Source of the DNA: Inonotus obliquus
Taxonomy: Eukaryota > Basidiomycota > Agaricomycetes > Hymenochaetales > Hymenochaetaceae
Length of the DNA: 64,000 bases
Reading direction: 5' to 3'
Assembly (NCBI GenBank): GCA_032164295.1
Contig: JAJHTX010000002.1
Coordinates: forward strand, 1,488,001 to 1,552,000
Shown: positions 33,421 through 45,077 of the stretch, in pieces
Numbering within the stretch: the first letter of the stretch is position 1
Layout of the letters: the number at the start of each line of letters is the position of its first letter
The notes under the pieces: model-generated
Database searches by the model: none
What the model saw: the letters and a program-made list of their open reading frames with translations, nothing else
Told to the model about the DNA's origin: nothing
Made by a program: the position numbers and the translations under genes

Positions 33421-36400
33421 ATGCCTTCCCTCCCTTTTCTCCCTTCATGTTTTCCTCCCCCGCATCGTAGTCTTTCCTCTCTTCTCCCTCTTCTGAGGCT
33501 TCCGCTAATTTATCCACTCAAACTCGGTCGCAATATTCGCTCGTACGCCCGGCCCGCTTTTGCATCTCGACCAAAGTCCAACCTACATATCCCTCTCACC
33601 GCTAACGCCACTCCATCCTCTTTCACAAAGCACATGCAGTTCAACGCTCATACATCCCTTGAAGAGGACGCGAAGAATTGGTCGCACGTGCCAGCAGATG
33701 CATTCAGACCGGGTTATTATCACTATGGCGCGCCGATCCAGAAGAGTCCCGCAGACGATCGCGATTACAGGATTATACGGTTAGAGAATGGCTTACAGGC
33801 CGTACTTGTACACGACGCAAAGACAGACAAGGCTGCTGCGAGCTTGGATGTGGCAGTAGGACACCTTTCTGACCCTGTAAGTCTTCCTGAGCCTTTTCTT
33901 CCTTCATCGCGTCGGTTTGGAGCCAAATCTTTCGGACGTGCAATACGTTTGCTGTAGGACACGATTAGAGGGCTCTTGCCCGTGTCTTTCTATCACCTGT
34001 GTCATCTATGGTGCCATATTATGTGGCGGTAGAGCGAGGATACTTGCAAAGTGTCGGACATGGCGTATGACCTTTACCGCGGAGTCCCCATTTATCTTTA
34101 CTATCATTCTCAACCTGCAATATCAACTGAACTGATGCTTTTTCTGACTGGAAGGATGATATTCCAGGATTGGCGCATTTCTGCGAACATCTATTATTCA
34201 TGGTGAGTAAGTGAGACGTATAGCCACAACGTGAAGATTAGCAATTGTGAGCGCCATCCTTACCTACTTTGTTTATAACAGGGCACGGAACAATTCCCAA
34301 AGGAAAATGAGTACTCGGAGGTATGTAGACATGGTGCTAGATTACAGTTCCCGTACTCAAGCTACCCGTTGATAGTACCTCGCGAAAAACAGTGGAGAAT
34401 CGAATGCATTCACGTCCGCTTCACACACGAACTATTATTTCTCGGTTGCGTCGAACGCGTTGGAGGGCGCCCTAGAACGATTCTCTGGATTCTTCCATTC
34501 ACCTCTGTTCTCACCTTCGTGTACACTGCGTGAACTCAATGCGGTTGACTCTGAAAACAAGAAAAACATTCAGAACGATGTATGGCGTATATTCCAGTTA
34601 ACGAAGCACCTTACGCGACCCGGACATCCTTGGAGCAAATTCGGCACAGGCAACAAGGCAACGCTAACTAAGGCTGCTCGATCGACGAAGACGCGCGCAT
34701 CGAATCTGCCCGCGGACAAACCCACGTTGAACGATCTACTCAATGGTAACGGTAACGCCAGCCCCTTGCCATCTCCAATTCCAAGTCGTATTGCATCGCC
34801 TTCTCCGTCCGTTAATTCGACGAATAGTGAAAACGAGGCCGACGGCGGTGGTGTTGGGAGAGAGACGAGACGCCGACTTATTGAATGGTGGGGCAACGAG
34901 TACTGCGCAAGTCGAATGAGTTTGGTGCTTATCGGAAAGGGTTTGTGGATTTTGATTCCTCCTTGGGTTTCGGCCTCAGCTGAGCTGTCCTCACAGACTC
35001 ATTGGACGATCTTACTCGCATGGCCACCTTACTATTTTCACCGATCAAGAACCGTGGACGAGATCCCTATCCTCTCATTTTGGAGCATCCCTTTGGGGAA
35101 GATGAGCGAGGTGTAAGTATTTCATGCATCTATTTTCAGAGATGATATCTGAGCCCATTCATACCTGGAAACAGACTATTGTACATGCTAAGACGATCAT
35201 GGACTTCTATGCATTTGAAATCTCGTTCCCGTTACCATACCAGGCCCCACATTGGCGCGTGAAGCCAGCCAGCTTCCTTGCACACTTCGTTGGCCACGAG
35301 GGACCAGGATCTTTGCATGCATACCTGAAGAACAAAGGTTGGATAGTCTCGCTCAGTGCGGGTGAAGCAAATCTCGGCCGTGGCTTCGAGATATTCAAGA
35401 TCTCGGTACATTTGTCCAAAGAAGGCTTCCGTAAGTTCTGGGATCTGAGCTTCTGTGTCACTGCATTAGCTCATTTCAATTTTGCGTAGAAAACTACCGT
35501 GAAGCGGTCCTGGCATGCTACAAGTATCTCAATCTTCTTCGAAGTTCGGAGCTTCCTACTTGGGTTCAAGATGAGATCCAGTCGCTTTCCGCATTGAACT
35601 TCCGTTTCGCTGAAAAGCAAAGGCGACCGGAGAACTATGCAACATGGGTCTCGGACCATGTAAAATGGCCTGTTCCGCGCTCTCTCATACTGAGTGCGCC
35701 GAAGCTGACCTGGGACTGGGACGAACAACTGGTGCGCGAGATGCTTGGTGGACTAACTGTGGACAACGGTCGCGTTGTGGTCATGGCGAAGGATCATACC
35801 ACCATAGGGAAGGCTGGACCCTGGACTGCGGAACCTTGGTACGGAACGGAGTATACCGTAGAGAAAATAGACCAGGACTTCGTGTCTGCCGTGGGTCCTC
35901 TTTCTATTTGATTTGTCCTTGAACCATTTATCAAAATGAACCTCTCCGCAGGTTCACACCCCAAATGACATTCCTGAACTCTATCTTCCTGGACCAAACG
36001 AGTTCGTTCCGAGCAATGTCGAAGTTGAGAAGACTGAGACCGCCGAGCCGTTGAAGCGACCATCTCTAATCAAACGCACTCCCCTGGTCGATGTCTGGCA
36101 CAAGAAGGATGATCAATTCTGGCTTCCCCGTGCGCAGGTTATGGTCGAGGCACGGACGTGAGCTTGGTTCCACCTCTCCGTCATCATAATATTCTGATGA
36201 GAGACTTTCCAGGCCGTTTGCTGGTTCCTCGGCTCGCGCTTCTGTACTGACGCGCCTATATGCGGATTTGGTCAAAGACTCGTTAACTGAATTTTCATAC
36301 GATGCCAGTCTAGCGGGATTACAGTACGATTTCGGAGCAAGCATGCTTGGCCTAATCATGAGCCTTAGTGGGTACAATGACAAACTACACGTCCTTGCGC

Positions 36401-37962
36401 AGCACGTCCTTGAAAAGGCTAGAAATATGGAGATAAAGGTGGACAGATTGAACGTGATAAAGGAAAATGTATATCCGATCGATTTGTTTATTTTCCTAGA
36501 AAGATCGGGTACTGATTCAAGACTTCTGGTCTTCTAGGTCAAATTGCAGTGGCAAAACTTCTCCCTCGGACAAACATATACGTTATCAGAATATTATGGG
36601 AGATACCTCCTTACTGGGCACCAATATACCCTCACGGAGAAACTCGCCGAAATAGATAGTAAGTCTGTGAAGATTCACAGTAAGTTAGTGCGGACTCTGA
36701 CACTTTGACAGGCATCACCGTTGAGGAATTACATGAACATGTGCAAAAACTCCTATCACAATTCAAATACACTGTTTTAGTTAATGGGAATGTTCGGAAG
36801 GAGGTGAGAAACTATGTCGTTGTAAAGTCACTCTCTGCATGTTTCTAACCTTTTTGCGAAGGACGCTAATCGGATTGCAGCGTTGGCGGAAGATATTTTG
36901 AGTTCGCAGGCGGTACCCGCGCAAGACGCTCCCGTTGATCGCGCGCGACTTCTGCCTGAGTGTACGTACTATTAGTTCAGGAGTGAGATAGCAACTGACA
37001 GATCGTGTGTAGCGTGTAATTACGTCTGGGAACTTACCGTTCCGAATCCGGAACAGGTCAATGCCTCAAACTCGTACTATTGCCATGTCGGACCTATATC
37101 GGATGCGCGCCTCCGAGCGACGTTTAGGCTATTGGTGCAGATCCTCCAAGAACCTGCTTTCAACATTTTGCGAACGAAAGAGCAACTGGGATACATTGTC
37201 TTTTGCTCGGCATGGCAGGGCGTGGAATCGCTAGGAATGCGCGTAGTCGTTCAGTCAGAAAAAGACCCGAAATACTTGGAGACTCGCATTGAAGCGTTCC
37301 TCACGCATATGCGCGGTGTTCTCGAGACGATGGACGATGCGCAGTTTGAAGAACACAAGAAGAGTTTAACTCAGAAATGGACTGAGAAGCTGAAGAACTT
37401 GCAAGAAGAATCCACTCGCTTCTGGGCGCATATCGAATCTGGATATCTTGACTTTGAGCGCCGCGACCGTGATGCTGCACTTATTGAAAATGTAACCAAA
37501 GAAGACGTCACTGCGATGTTCAAGGAATACATCGATCCCAACTCTCCGAAACGATCAAAGCTATCCATACACATGCGACCACAGAAATCTCCTGTGGCTA
37601 AACTTAGTCAAGCAGCCGCAGAAGCTTTCTTCACCGCATTGCATGCAGCGGAAGTCTTCGTCGACGAGGAGGAATACAATTCCCTTTCCGCAGACGAACC
37701 GCCCATTCAAAAAGTTCGAGAACACTGGGAAAAAACGTTATACGGACAGACGAAAACCATTACCAAAGAAAACACAGACGAACTTATAACAATATTCGAC
37801 GAAGTTGTAAAATTGCATCCTGCTATTGGACAGGGTGTAATCGAACTTGGACCGAATGTGCAGTATATCAAGGATGGAGAGGAGTTTAGGAGGAGTCTTA
37901 GGCTTTCTGACCCCGCGAAACCTGTGGATGAGGTTAATGTGGCGTTGGCATCCAAGTTCTGA
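33421..37962 (+). CDS. IDE: Insulin-degrading-enzyme-type M16A zinc metalloprotease (Ste23/IDE)
   Basis: Large inverzincin peptidase that degrades peptides inside a closed two-half chamber. After a hydrophobic and basic N terminus of about 80 residues (possibly an organelle leader) comes [20 protein letters not shown]. After a long 278-nt intron (33877-34154) comes [16 protein letters not shown], with the inverted zinc motif H-F-C-E-H. Next are the catalytic-domain block [20 protein letters not shown] and the distal Glu region [12 protein letters not shown]. The second half includes [54 protein letters not shown], then [20 protein letters not shown] and the end helix. A Ser/Pro/Asn-rich insertion of about 70 residues (34640-34860) follows FGTGNK, where typical IDEs have only a few residues. 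At least ten introns. ATG 33421 is the first Met; the open frame upstream begins with non-ATG codons. Confidence 0.93.
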
Positions 37963-39700
37963 ATCCGTTCCTTACACTTGCTGTGCTCAGTTATTCTTTT
38001 GTTTCTACTTAGCCCGAGGGTGGGAATAATGATGCGCTGAACTGCTGGTGGCGGTCGCGTAGAGCGGTTTGCTGCGCTGCTGTGTTTCTGTGACGGGCTC
38101 ACTTACTGTGGTGTTCACGCAGGTGGTATTGCCTTCCGATCCCGACGATAGTCCGGGAGCGGGAGACATCCAACACCTTGACATCTCATCATACGACCCT
38201 TCCTGTTCAAGTTCTTTGCAGTTCTTCTTGTATTCGAGTAATGATAATGCTTCTGGTTGCATTGCATGATACGTAAACTTACATAAGCTACTAGTAATAG
38301 GAGTAGATGTGGTGGTTTTGCTTGACTGCTTGACTTGTTTATCCCCGACCCCTCCGATCGATGATTCCCATCTAAATAATCTATTCTTCGAGATAGACTC
38401 GTCTTCGAATATTGCTTCCCAACAGTATAATCGACCTGCTTCGTTTCGGAGATAAATGAAGCATGCAATTAAAATAAGATATCCGTCTCACTGCTTTGCA
38501 CCGTGCACCACTTTCTAACATCCAGCCCGTCGTTTCGGCCCTATTCGAGCATCAAGACGAATTGAGCGGGAGGCAGGAGGTAATGTTCGCTGGCGGACAG
38601 TCTCGATAAGGTATGTATTCGACCATCCGTGTTTGCACGAAAACAACGAAGATGATACGCAGGAAGATGACTATGAAGCTGGGGTAGATTGCTCTTGCAG
38701 TTATACATATACGCCCCATCGTCTCTCGAAAGGCGGAGATCGGAGCGGTCATCACGACACACCGTCCTTTCCGACTGGAATAGTATCTCGCGAGGAGTTA
38801 GATACACAGTATAATTCACACACGTTTCACTTCCTAACATACTTAATACTCACAGGTAGCTGCTAAACAACAGCAAGCCGTACGAGATGAGGATGTCTAA
38901 ATAACCATTTTCCAGATGTGTACAGAATGACTCGTAAAACTCGCCACTGTGAGGGGGCCCCATGAGCTTAAGAAGGAAAACATAGTACGGACCAGCACAT
39001 ACCAGAGATGTACACACCGCATCCCTTGGAAGAAGGCGTTTACTCGAAGAATGGCTTTGTTACTTTCGCGACTCGCGACTCGCAACCGGTCTGTCGTCCT
39101 CCATCATGGTCATACAGCGTGCTCATCAGACTGAGCGCGTACATCCGACCGCGTCAACGATCCCGGGGCGACCTACCAAGATCCGTCAGAGATCCATATA
39201 CGAATACGATTGAATGACAGTCCGAGGCGGTCGGTTAGAGAGTTTTGCCTGCGTGCAGTTTTCATGACCTGGAGGACGGACAGGTAGTCGTGATGGAGAG
39301 ACGGAGGTGTGTCACAATGCCAAAGCCTACTATCCATGATAGATGCACGAGTACCGAATCAGGGTATGGTTTCAGTAACTTTAAGTGAACAGCGGATGAA
39401 ATCATTCTGTCGCTCCTAACAATGAGACGTTGACTTTCGAATTGTGTTGCGGCTTGGCTGATAGCGTGAATTAGACGCAAGCAAGCAACAGCTTTGCCGT
39501 TACTGGTAATCTACCAGGATGTCCCAAACTATTGAGCAGGGCGAGTGGGAAGCAGTGAAGGGGCCTGTGTATCTGAACGTAGAGCTCAACAAATACTGCG
39601 GGCAACGGTAATACTGGCATGATGACAGTGTCACGTCTCGCTACCCTCGCAAAGCACGTTACCATATGTCACCATTGCTATGGCCCTACATTGCATCATG
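37963..39700 (-). other. Exon-like membrane-protein sequence of uncertain model
   Basis: No complete gene could be built. On the minus strand three stretches look coding. 38872-39002 encodes PYYVFLLKLMGPPHSGEFYE and YLDILISYGLLLFSSYL, with a GTGAG donor. 38549-38804 follows in frame and encodes a helix IYPSFIVIFLRIIFVVFVQT. 38005-38262 plus upstream sequence near 38290-38470 encodes a Cys-containing tail (KNCKELEQEGSYDEMSRCW) before a stop. Donor/acceptor pairs exist (for example GTGAGT...TTCCAG near 38805-38871), but the 5' end is not clear. It may be a lineage-specific multi-pass or single-pass membrane protein, or a decaying copy of one. The interval also lies upstream of the introner-bearing gene on the other strand. 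Confidence 0.35.
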
Positions 39701-39708
39701 CTACAAGC

Positions 39709-39716
39709 TATATAAA
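39709..39716 (+). promoter_or_regulatory. TATA box of the introner-bearing gene
   Basis: TATATAAA in the context AAGCTATATAAACGCC, 80 bases before ATG 39789. The spacing and the C-rich, then ATG-bearing leader that follows support transcription to the right from about 39740-39760. Confidence 0.6.
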
Positions 39717-39788
39717 CGCCCTCCCTTCGCCCCCCAGGTATGCGTTCTCCAATAACAACGTACACCACCACTGCTTTCAAAGGCATCA

Positions 39789-40860
39789 ATGTCCCGGTAT
39801 GATGTCAACGAGTATCGCAGACAACTATTGGCGCTTAATAAATGTCTGTAATCATCCCAGTTTCTCCTACTTTGAATAGAGTGCTAACATACCACTTCAG
39901 ATGGTTCAAGGAAACCTTGGAAGGTTAAAGAGCGTAAGGAGGTCAAGGGAAACTACGTGTGTGAATTTATAGACGAAGAAAAGAAGCGGGTGATTATTTC
40001 TTTTCTTGGAAGTAAAAAGTTTCAAGCTCGTGCGGATCTCTTCAATTGGGCAAAAAAACAAAAAGATTGGGAAACAATTATGGAGAAGCATTCCAGTAGT
40101 TTGACACAGGAAATGGGAGAAACATCAACCGGGCCGCCCAGAAAAATATCAACGCTAGAAAGAGATGACTTGAGGGGTGATTGTCGTTATAAGGATACCC
40201 TCGTACCATGTCTGTATCATCCCAGCTTGCTTTTCCTAATTTGAATAGGGGCTAACATACAACTCAAGATGCGGAGACGATCGAGTGTGACCTCATTCAT
40301 CTTTGGAACACCGCAGGCATGTTCGAGCTTAGATTTGTGAAGAAAGACGGCAGTACAGTGGCGAGTGGATCAGGCGCAGGCGTGATGGATGCTATTGGAG
40401 AGCTCTACGAACAGGTTACACGTAAGAGTCCTCCGCAAGTGAAGGGCAAACAAGCCATGAGATCGGGTCTGTATCATCTCAGTTTCTCCTTATTTGAATA
40501 GGGCTAACATACCAACTTCAGATGAGACAATGCCCGCCAATTGGGGAAACTCAAACCCCGGGACCGATACTGATGATATCTATTATACTGACAAGATCTG
40601 TGTCTGTCTGTATCATCTCACTTTCTCCTAAATTTAATATTAATAGGGGCTAACATACCACTTTAGTTTTGATTGCTAATCCTTCATGTAAATATAAAGC
40701 ACATCTTAACATGATAACAGGAAAGCACGTGCTTTCAATGACCGACACCGACACCATGACTTCAATAGTGATTGAAGACTTTTTATATGATAATGCTATT
40801 GAAAGGTTCGAGGAATTGTTAGATGCAGATATGAGAAGGAAAGGGAAAAGAAAGGTTTGA
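39789..40860 (+). CDS. Orphan 279-aa protein split by four near-identical introner-like introns
   Basis: Exons 39789-39843, 39901-40209, 40269-40466, 40522-40605 and 40667-40860 sum to 840 nt, exactly 280 codons with the stop. Every intron lies in phase 1 and all four resemble one another, while the exons do not. The protein is Lys- and Glu-rich and of unrecognised family. It begins MSRYDVNEYRRQLLALNKY. Three segments share a beta-hairpin-then-helix look: NYVCEFIDEEKKRVIISF + FQARADLFNWAKK; MFELRFVKKDGSTVASGSG + MDAIGELYEQV; KYKAHLNMITGKHVLSM + DNAIERFEELLDADM. The second of these resembles the C-terminal half of double-stranded-RNA-binding or similar alpha-beta folds, but this is only an impression. 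Base composition is more AT-rich than in the housekeeping genes. A TATA box lies 80 bp upstream. Frame-perfect splicing over five exons strongly supports a functional gene. Confidence 0.85.
39844..39900 (+). repeat. Introner-like intron copy 1 (57 nt)
   Basis: Begins GTCTGTAATCATCCCAG and ends GTGCTAACATACCACTTCAG. Phase 1; the downstream exon starts ATG. It shares the 5' block, the middle TTTGAATAG and the branch/acceptor block CTAACATACC-A-CTTCAG with the other three copies. Confidence 0.9.
40210..40268 (+). repeat. Introner-like intron copy 2 (59 nt)
   Basis: Begins GTCTGTATCATCCCAG and ends GGGCTAACATACAACTCAAG. Phase 1; flanked by CAT before and ATG after. It is the most diverged at its acceptor (CTCAAG) and has a few extra bases after the CAG of the 5' block. 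Confidence 0.9.
40467..40521 (+). repeat. Introner-like intron copy 3 (55 nt)
   Basis: Begins GTCTGTATCATCTCAG and ends GGGCTAACATACCAACTTCAG (less its first base to the same consensus). Phase 1; the downstream exon starts ATG. It is the shortest copy. Confidence 0.9.
40606..40666 (+). repeat. Introner-like intron copy 4 (61 nt)
   Basis: Begins GTCTGTATCATCTCAC and ends GGGCTAACATACCACTTTAG. Phase 1. It has a duplicated AATTTAATATTAAT-like stretch in the middle, which makes it the longest copy. The downstream exon starts TTTTG rather than ATG. Confidence 0.9.
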
Positions 40861-43800
40861 TTGAACTAAAAAAGATTCTATCATGTGATACTTCAGACTT
40901 TGAACTGCTGGCTGGAGAGAGTCTGAGCATCCTGTCTTATGTCATCTTTGATCGTCACATCGATCTTGCCCTTTATTTATATAAATTCAACAATTGTCTT
41001 GCACACAGACCTGAACTTGCATAGTGCTATTTCATGGTATCATAAGTGAGGTTGGGTGACAATATAAGGTAGTACAAATAAAAACCACTTCAAATTATCA
41101 AGCACTTCTTTCTCTTGTCTTAGGATTCCACAGTAAACGTATACAGGTACACATATAAAGATAAGACACATTACAGGTTACAATTTGTGCTTTACAACTC
41201 TGTATTATTTATTTTGGAGTGAGCTACAGAAACGCACTGGGAGTATATGACAATACACCGTATATACGATATCAAGAAGGAAGTACACAATATAATAACA
41301 AGAAATAAGAGAGATACTTTAAAAAGTGTGTGATCTGTCTTTCAAACATAGTCATTGCTTCACCAGCATAAGGGTTATGATGGTCACTGACCCCAGACAG
41401 GCACAATGAAGTGCAATAGTATCTCTGCTTCCTGAGAATACATGTTCTACGGCAGCTGAGGAGCCTGCAAAGATCATCAATTATATATTCTACATATTAC
41501 TATGTCAAGAAGAAAGTTTTTGACTCATGTAGAATAGCATGGATCTCACATGCAAACTTCTACAAGTGAGAAAACTGAGCATGGTGTGCAGACCACTATG
41601 GAATTGGTTCTCCAATATCTCAAGACTTTTCACATTTCATACTGAAGTAAGTGTTGAGTTCATCTAATGGATTAGTATCATCCTCACTGCCATAACCTGC
41701 CATGAAAACAAGTTGAAATCCATCACTGCTCATGGTAAAGACTGAGTGGCGAGTGAAGAGAGGTGTCAAACTACTCAATTCCAATGCACCCTTAAATATC
41801 TACATTAATACCATATCTACTAACAACATCGCTTTTCGATGTTCCACAATGTGACATGCATTGTGTCTCTCCAAGACTCATATTCTACAATGCAATGCAC
41901 TATGAGCATCTACTTTATGTGCACTGTGTGATGTGAGTATGCACCTCCTAGCCACATATATCAACACCCCTTACTATCAAACACCAGGTCTGCAATGTGT
42001 GATCAGGATGACCAGAGAGATAATGATGTGAACATGGTGCAATGGTTACCTGATCTTCAATATAGAGTAATATCAGTAAAACAACGTCCATTCTGTTCGA
42101 TAAACAAGCTACTACTTACCTGTTGAGAATTCACAGTGACCCTAGCCTTGCAGACATGCCAACAAGAAGATAGGGGCAAGGAGCTGCAGTACGAAATGAT
42201 TGCGGAGCTGATCACTATTATATGGTCATATGCTGTATATGCCATATACAGTTATTTACACCTTGCAGAATGCAGTCTGTGCAATCAGATCTGTAAAGTA
42301 AGTCCTACTCCTCCATACAATTACAGAGCATTCTGTATACGTATAGCCCACTTCTGTACTTTACTGTATGCTATGCTGATCATTTTGACTATCACTCTCT
42401 TGAGACTTTATTATGATATTAACTGATCGAGCAGCAGTTTCTCCCTGAAACTTGGAGTGAAAGTAGAATATGTAGCATACTCTTAGAGTATTAAGTTACC
42501 TATACGATTAAATAACAGGGGAAATTGCAGGAGGAATTGGTTTCGACTTAAGTCTGTGAATTTCACCAAATGCCAGCACTGTATAGTTTGCCTAGACTCA
42601 ACAGCTTGCTCAAATTTCTTGTAAATTTGCAGACTCACTGATACATATTATCCTTACACCTGTTTAAATGAATAATGGCACCTGTGTGACGCCAGGAAAG
42701 CAGACAATTTGTTTCAGTAGTTTCAGGAAGCAGATGGGAAAATGGACTTCATCGTAAATCCTTCACATCCCAGCTACCTTCCACACTCCCTCGCAAACAT
42801 TTTATTTTCTCCAGAGCTCAACTCTTGATAAAATTCGACAAAATTGGCACCTAAGTTAACTACATCCTATCTGTTGTTCCGTAAAATTCGAAATTTAGGT
42901 TTTGCTATGGAGAATAAATATAAATAGCTACTGATTTCAAGGTAGCATACATCTGATAGCCGTTCAAGGGGTTTCTGCATTATGGATCAGTACTGGGTAA
43001 ATTAAGAACACTCACTTTCCCTGTATTATACACAGATGCTGAGTTTCAAGAGCAAGAACTGACTGCTGATTGTTGTATGATGCTGTCGACCTTGGGCACA
43101 CAAGGAATTTTCACAAAGTCCCACTCATCACATGATCATAACTGTTTATGTTTCGTTCAGATCTTGCCTGGGAATGCCATTATACATTCAAACAGGTGTA
43201 AGTACATGCATTTTTCTGAGCTGAGAAGTGAAGAATTGAGTGAGAAAAGTCATGGTGTTCAAAGGAACGGTGCTGTTTAAAGGACCAGTATTTTCCTGTA
43301 ATCGGGAGTAAAGGCGTAACGAATAACCAAGGAATAGAGGAAAAGAAAATGGTCTCTTGCATGTAACAATTGCTAAACCATTATAAATATTTGTCAGTTA
43401 CCGTTGTGATCTTACAAATTGATCGAGGAGATCGACTTCAGGTTGATGAACGAAAGAACAAGGACTTCTGCTCTTGAAGAGGTCTTAGCCTCAAGGATTT
43501 ACATATGTTTGGATGATTGTTGTTAGGATTTGTCGTAGTAGGCACCGCCACTCTTAGGTTAGGAGCCACCACCATCTTGTTTCGGGTTTCGCTGAGAGTA
43601 CCTGAATTGAAGTTGATTTCGAGTATAGACAGAGATGGTCAGAAGTATTCTACTCCACTACTGTGACCCGACGAACAGCTACAGAACGACGATAGCGATG
43701 TAATGATTTAGACGATACATCTAGGTTTCGCTTCGGTTCCAGCCCCGACTCTCTTCACACTTTTCAAGGCTGTGCGTGGTGAGACGGATTAGACCTAGTA

Positions 43801-44581
43801 AACTCGAATCCGAGAGTTTCGTTCTAGTCACATCTTTTGACTCGGTCGATCAGTCAGTTCATCAGTATGCCTCGATGACTGACGGATTCGGCAATTAAGC
43901 AACGGGGACAACAACAAGCATGTCCAGTGTCGGACAAACGAAAAGCATTTCTCTGCCACCACCAAAGAGAAGAGCTCGATCCACAACAAGAAGTCAGCGT
44001 TTCACACTGCGATGTCGATACGCCCCGATGTGGCTAGTCATGTGGAGTGTTTTGACGGATCCGAAGCACTCTGTCGGCTGAGCAACGGATCTATAGAATA
44101 TGCTGTGTTGCTAGCCACCAAGGTGAGGCCTTGAGCCGTGAAGTAGTCAGCGTTCCACGTACGGTTCTGATGTCGCTATAGTCGATGTGGCAGCATGACC
44201 GAGCTCGATATGCGCCTCTGTCCAAACAATCTGAATCAAGTCTGGAAAATCCATCAATTAACAAGTGAAGGCGCCTGTTTGTCCGAAACGGCACCACAAG
44301 GGACACTATAACACAACAACGGGGATTTCCCTGATGAATGGGTCTATGAACGAACGGGGTGACTCAATAAATGTTAACACGAACGGGAAGAGAGGAACGG
44401 AAGAAATGATTAACGCATAACTATCGACAGCGGGCAAGAAATGAACGAGACAGCGAACAGAGCGACGAATGGATGACAGCAATACCGTAAAAAAGGCGTA
44501 CGCGAGCAAGCTGAGATTCATTTCTATCCCTCTAAGATGCGATCGAGAGAGCATCCGTAAGCATATCAATACGATACGCGA
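40861..44581. other. Gene-poor region, AT-rich to about 43.4 kb
   Basis: From 40861 to about 43400 GC content falls to roughly a third of bases (about 37 percent in 41101-41160 and lower nearby), against about half in the flanking genes. No frame longer than about 100 codons carries a recognisable motif, and I see no transposase, reverse transcriptase, terminal repeats or tRNA. From about 43450 to 44581 composition returns to normal. The sequence there contains two copies of the word ACGCTGACT (minus strand), but still no gene. It may be decayed mobile DNA, a long non-coding transcript or regulatory sequence. Confidence 0.5.
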
Positions 44582-45077
44582 TCAGTACTGACGGAGCTTA
44601 CGCTGTGGCCGCGTATCGATTTCGCGACGGAACAACAACACATGTGGCTCCGGAGCTTGATGGACAGCGGATATAAGCACAGTTGTATCTCTCGTATGAT
44701 GGTGCGTGATGACTCACTGTGCACTTCATAGTGTACCCAACCATAGCTCTGCGTAATCCCAATGGCACGCCACTCCTTCTCAGACAGAAGACGTAGTGTT
44801 CCTGATTGATCTTGATTGTAGTACTGCTTTGGAATGAGTTTCATGAGCGGTTTGGGAAGTATAACGTGTCGGTATTCGTATTTGTCGTCGCTATAACGGT
44901 CTGAATAGTGAATCCTTCACACCATCGAGTCAGTTGTTTGTTCACTGCCGCACCATGCTGTACTGGTAGGACTACTCACTTTTCTACGTACTCCTCCCAT
45001 CTCTTGAGTGCTTCCGCTCTTGAGATCTGCTTTGTAGCGTTATCCTGTGCCACTTGGGTTGCTTGGGTTGCTTGCAT
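44582..45077 (-). CDS. CKS1: Cks1/Suc1 cyclin-dependent kinase regulatory subunit
   Basis: Three exons, 44980-45077, 44718-44914 and 44582-44655, give 122 aa. The core reads [20 protein letters not shown], then [20 protein letters not shown] and YEVH, and across the last intron [11 protein letters not shown]. These are the signature of Cks proteins: the anion-binding and phosphothreonine-binding residues, the H-x-P-E-P-H hinge and the final strand. Cks1 docks on Cdk1 and guides multisite phosphorylation and SCF-mediated destruction in the cell cycle. The N-terminal extension is Gln/Ala/Thr-rich ([17 protein letters not shown]) and probably disordered. ATG 45077 is the only Met in frame before an upstream stop. 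The gene sits alone in an otherwise gene-poor tract, yet all junctions are canonical and the conserved residues intact. Confidence 0.93.

Noticed and set aside
42057..42426. Overlapping 60-100 codon frames in the AT-rich desert
   Set aside because: Both strands are open over the same bases, composition is random, and no homology-like pattern is visible.
43795..43830. tRNA-like T-loop word (GATTCGAGTT)
   Set aside because: The flanking bases cannot form acceptor or anticodon stems, and the consensus GGTTCGAATCC is not met.
43600..44300. Possible structured RNA or C/D snoRNA (TGATGA and CTGA words present)
   Set aside because: The boxes are not correctly spaced with a terminal stem, and I could not form a convincing fold by eye.
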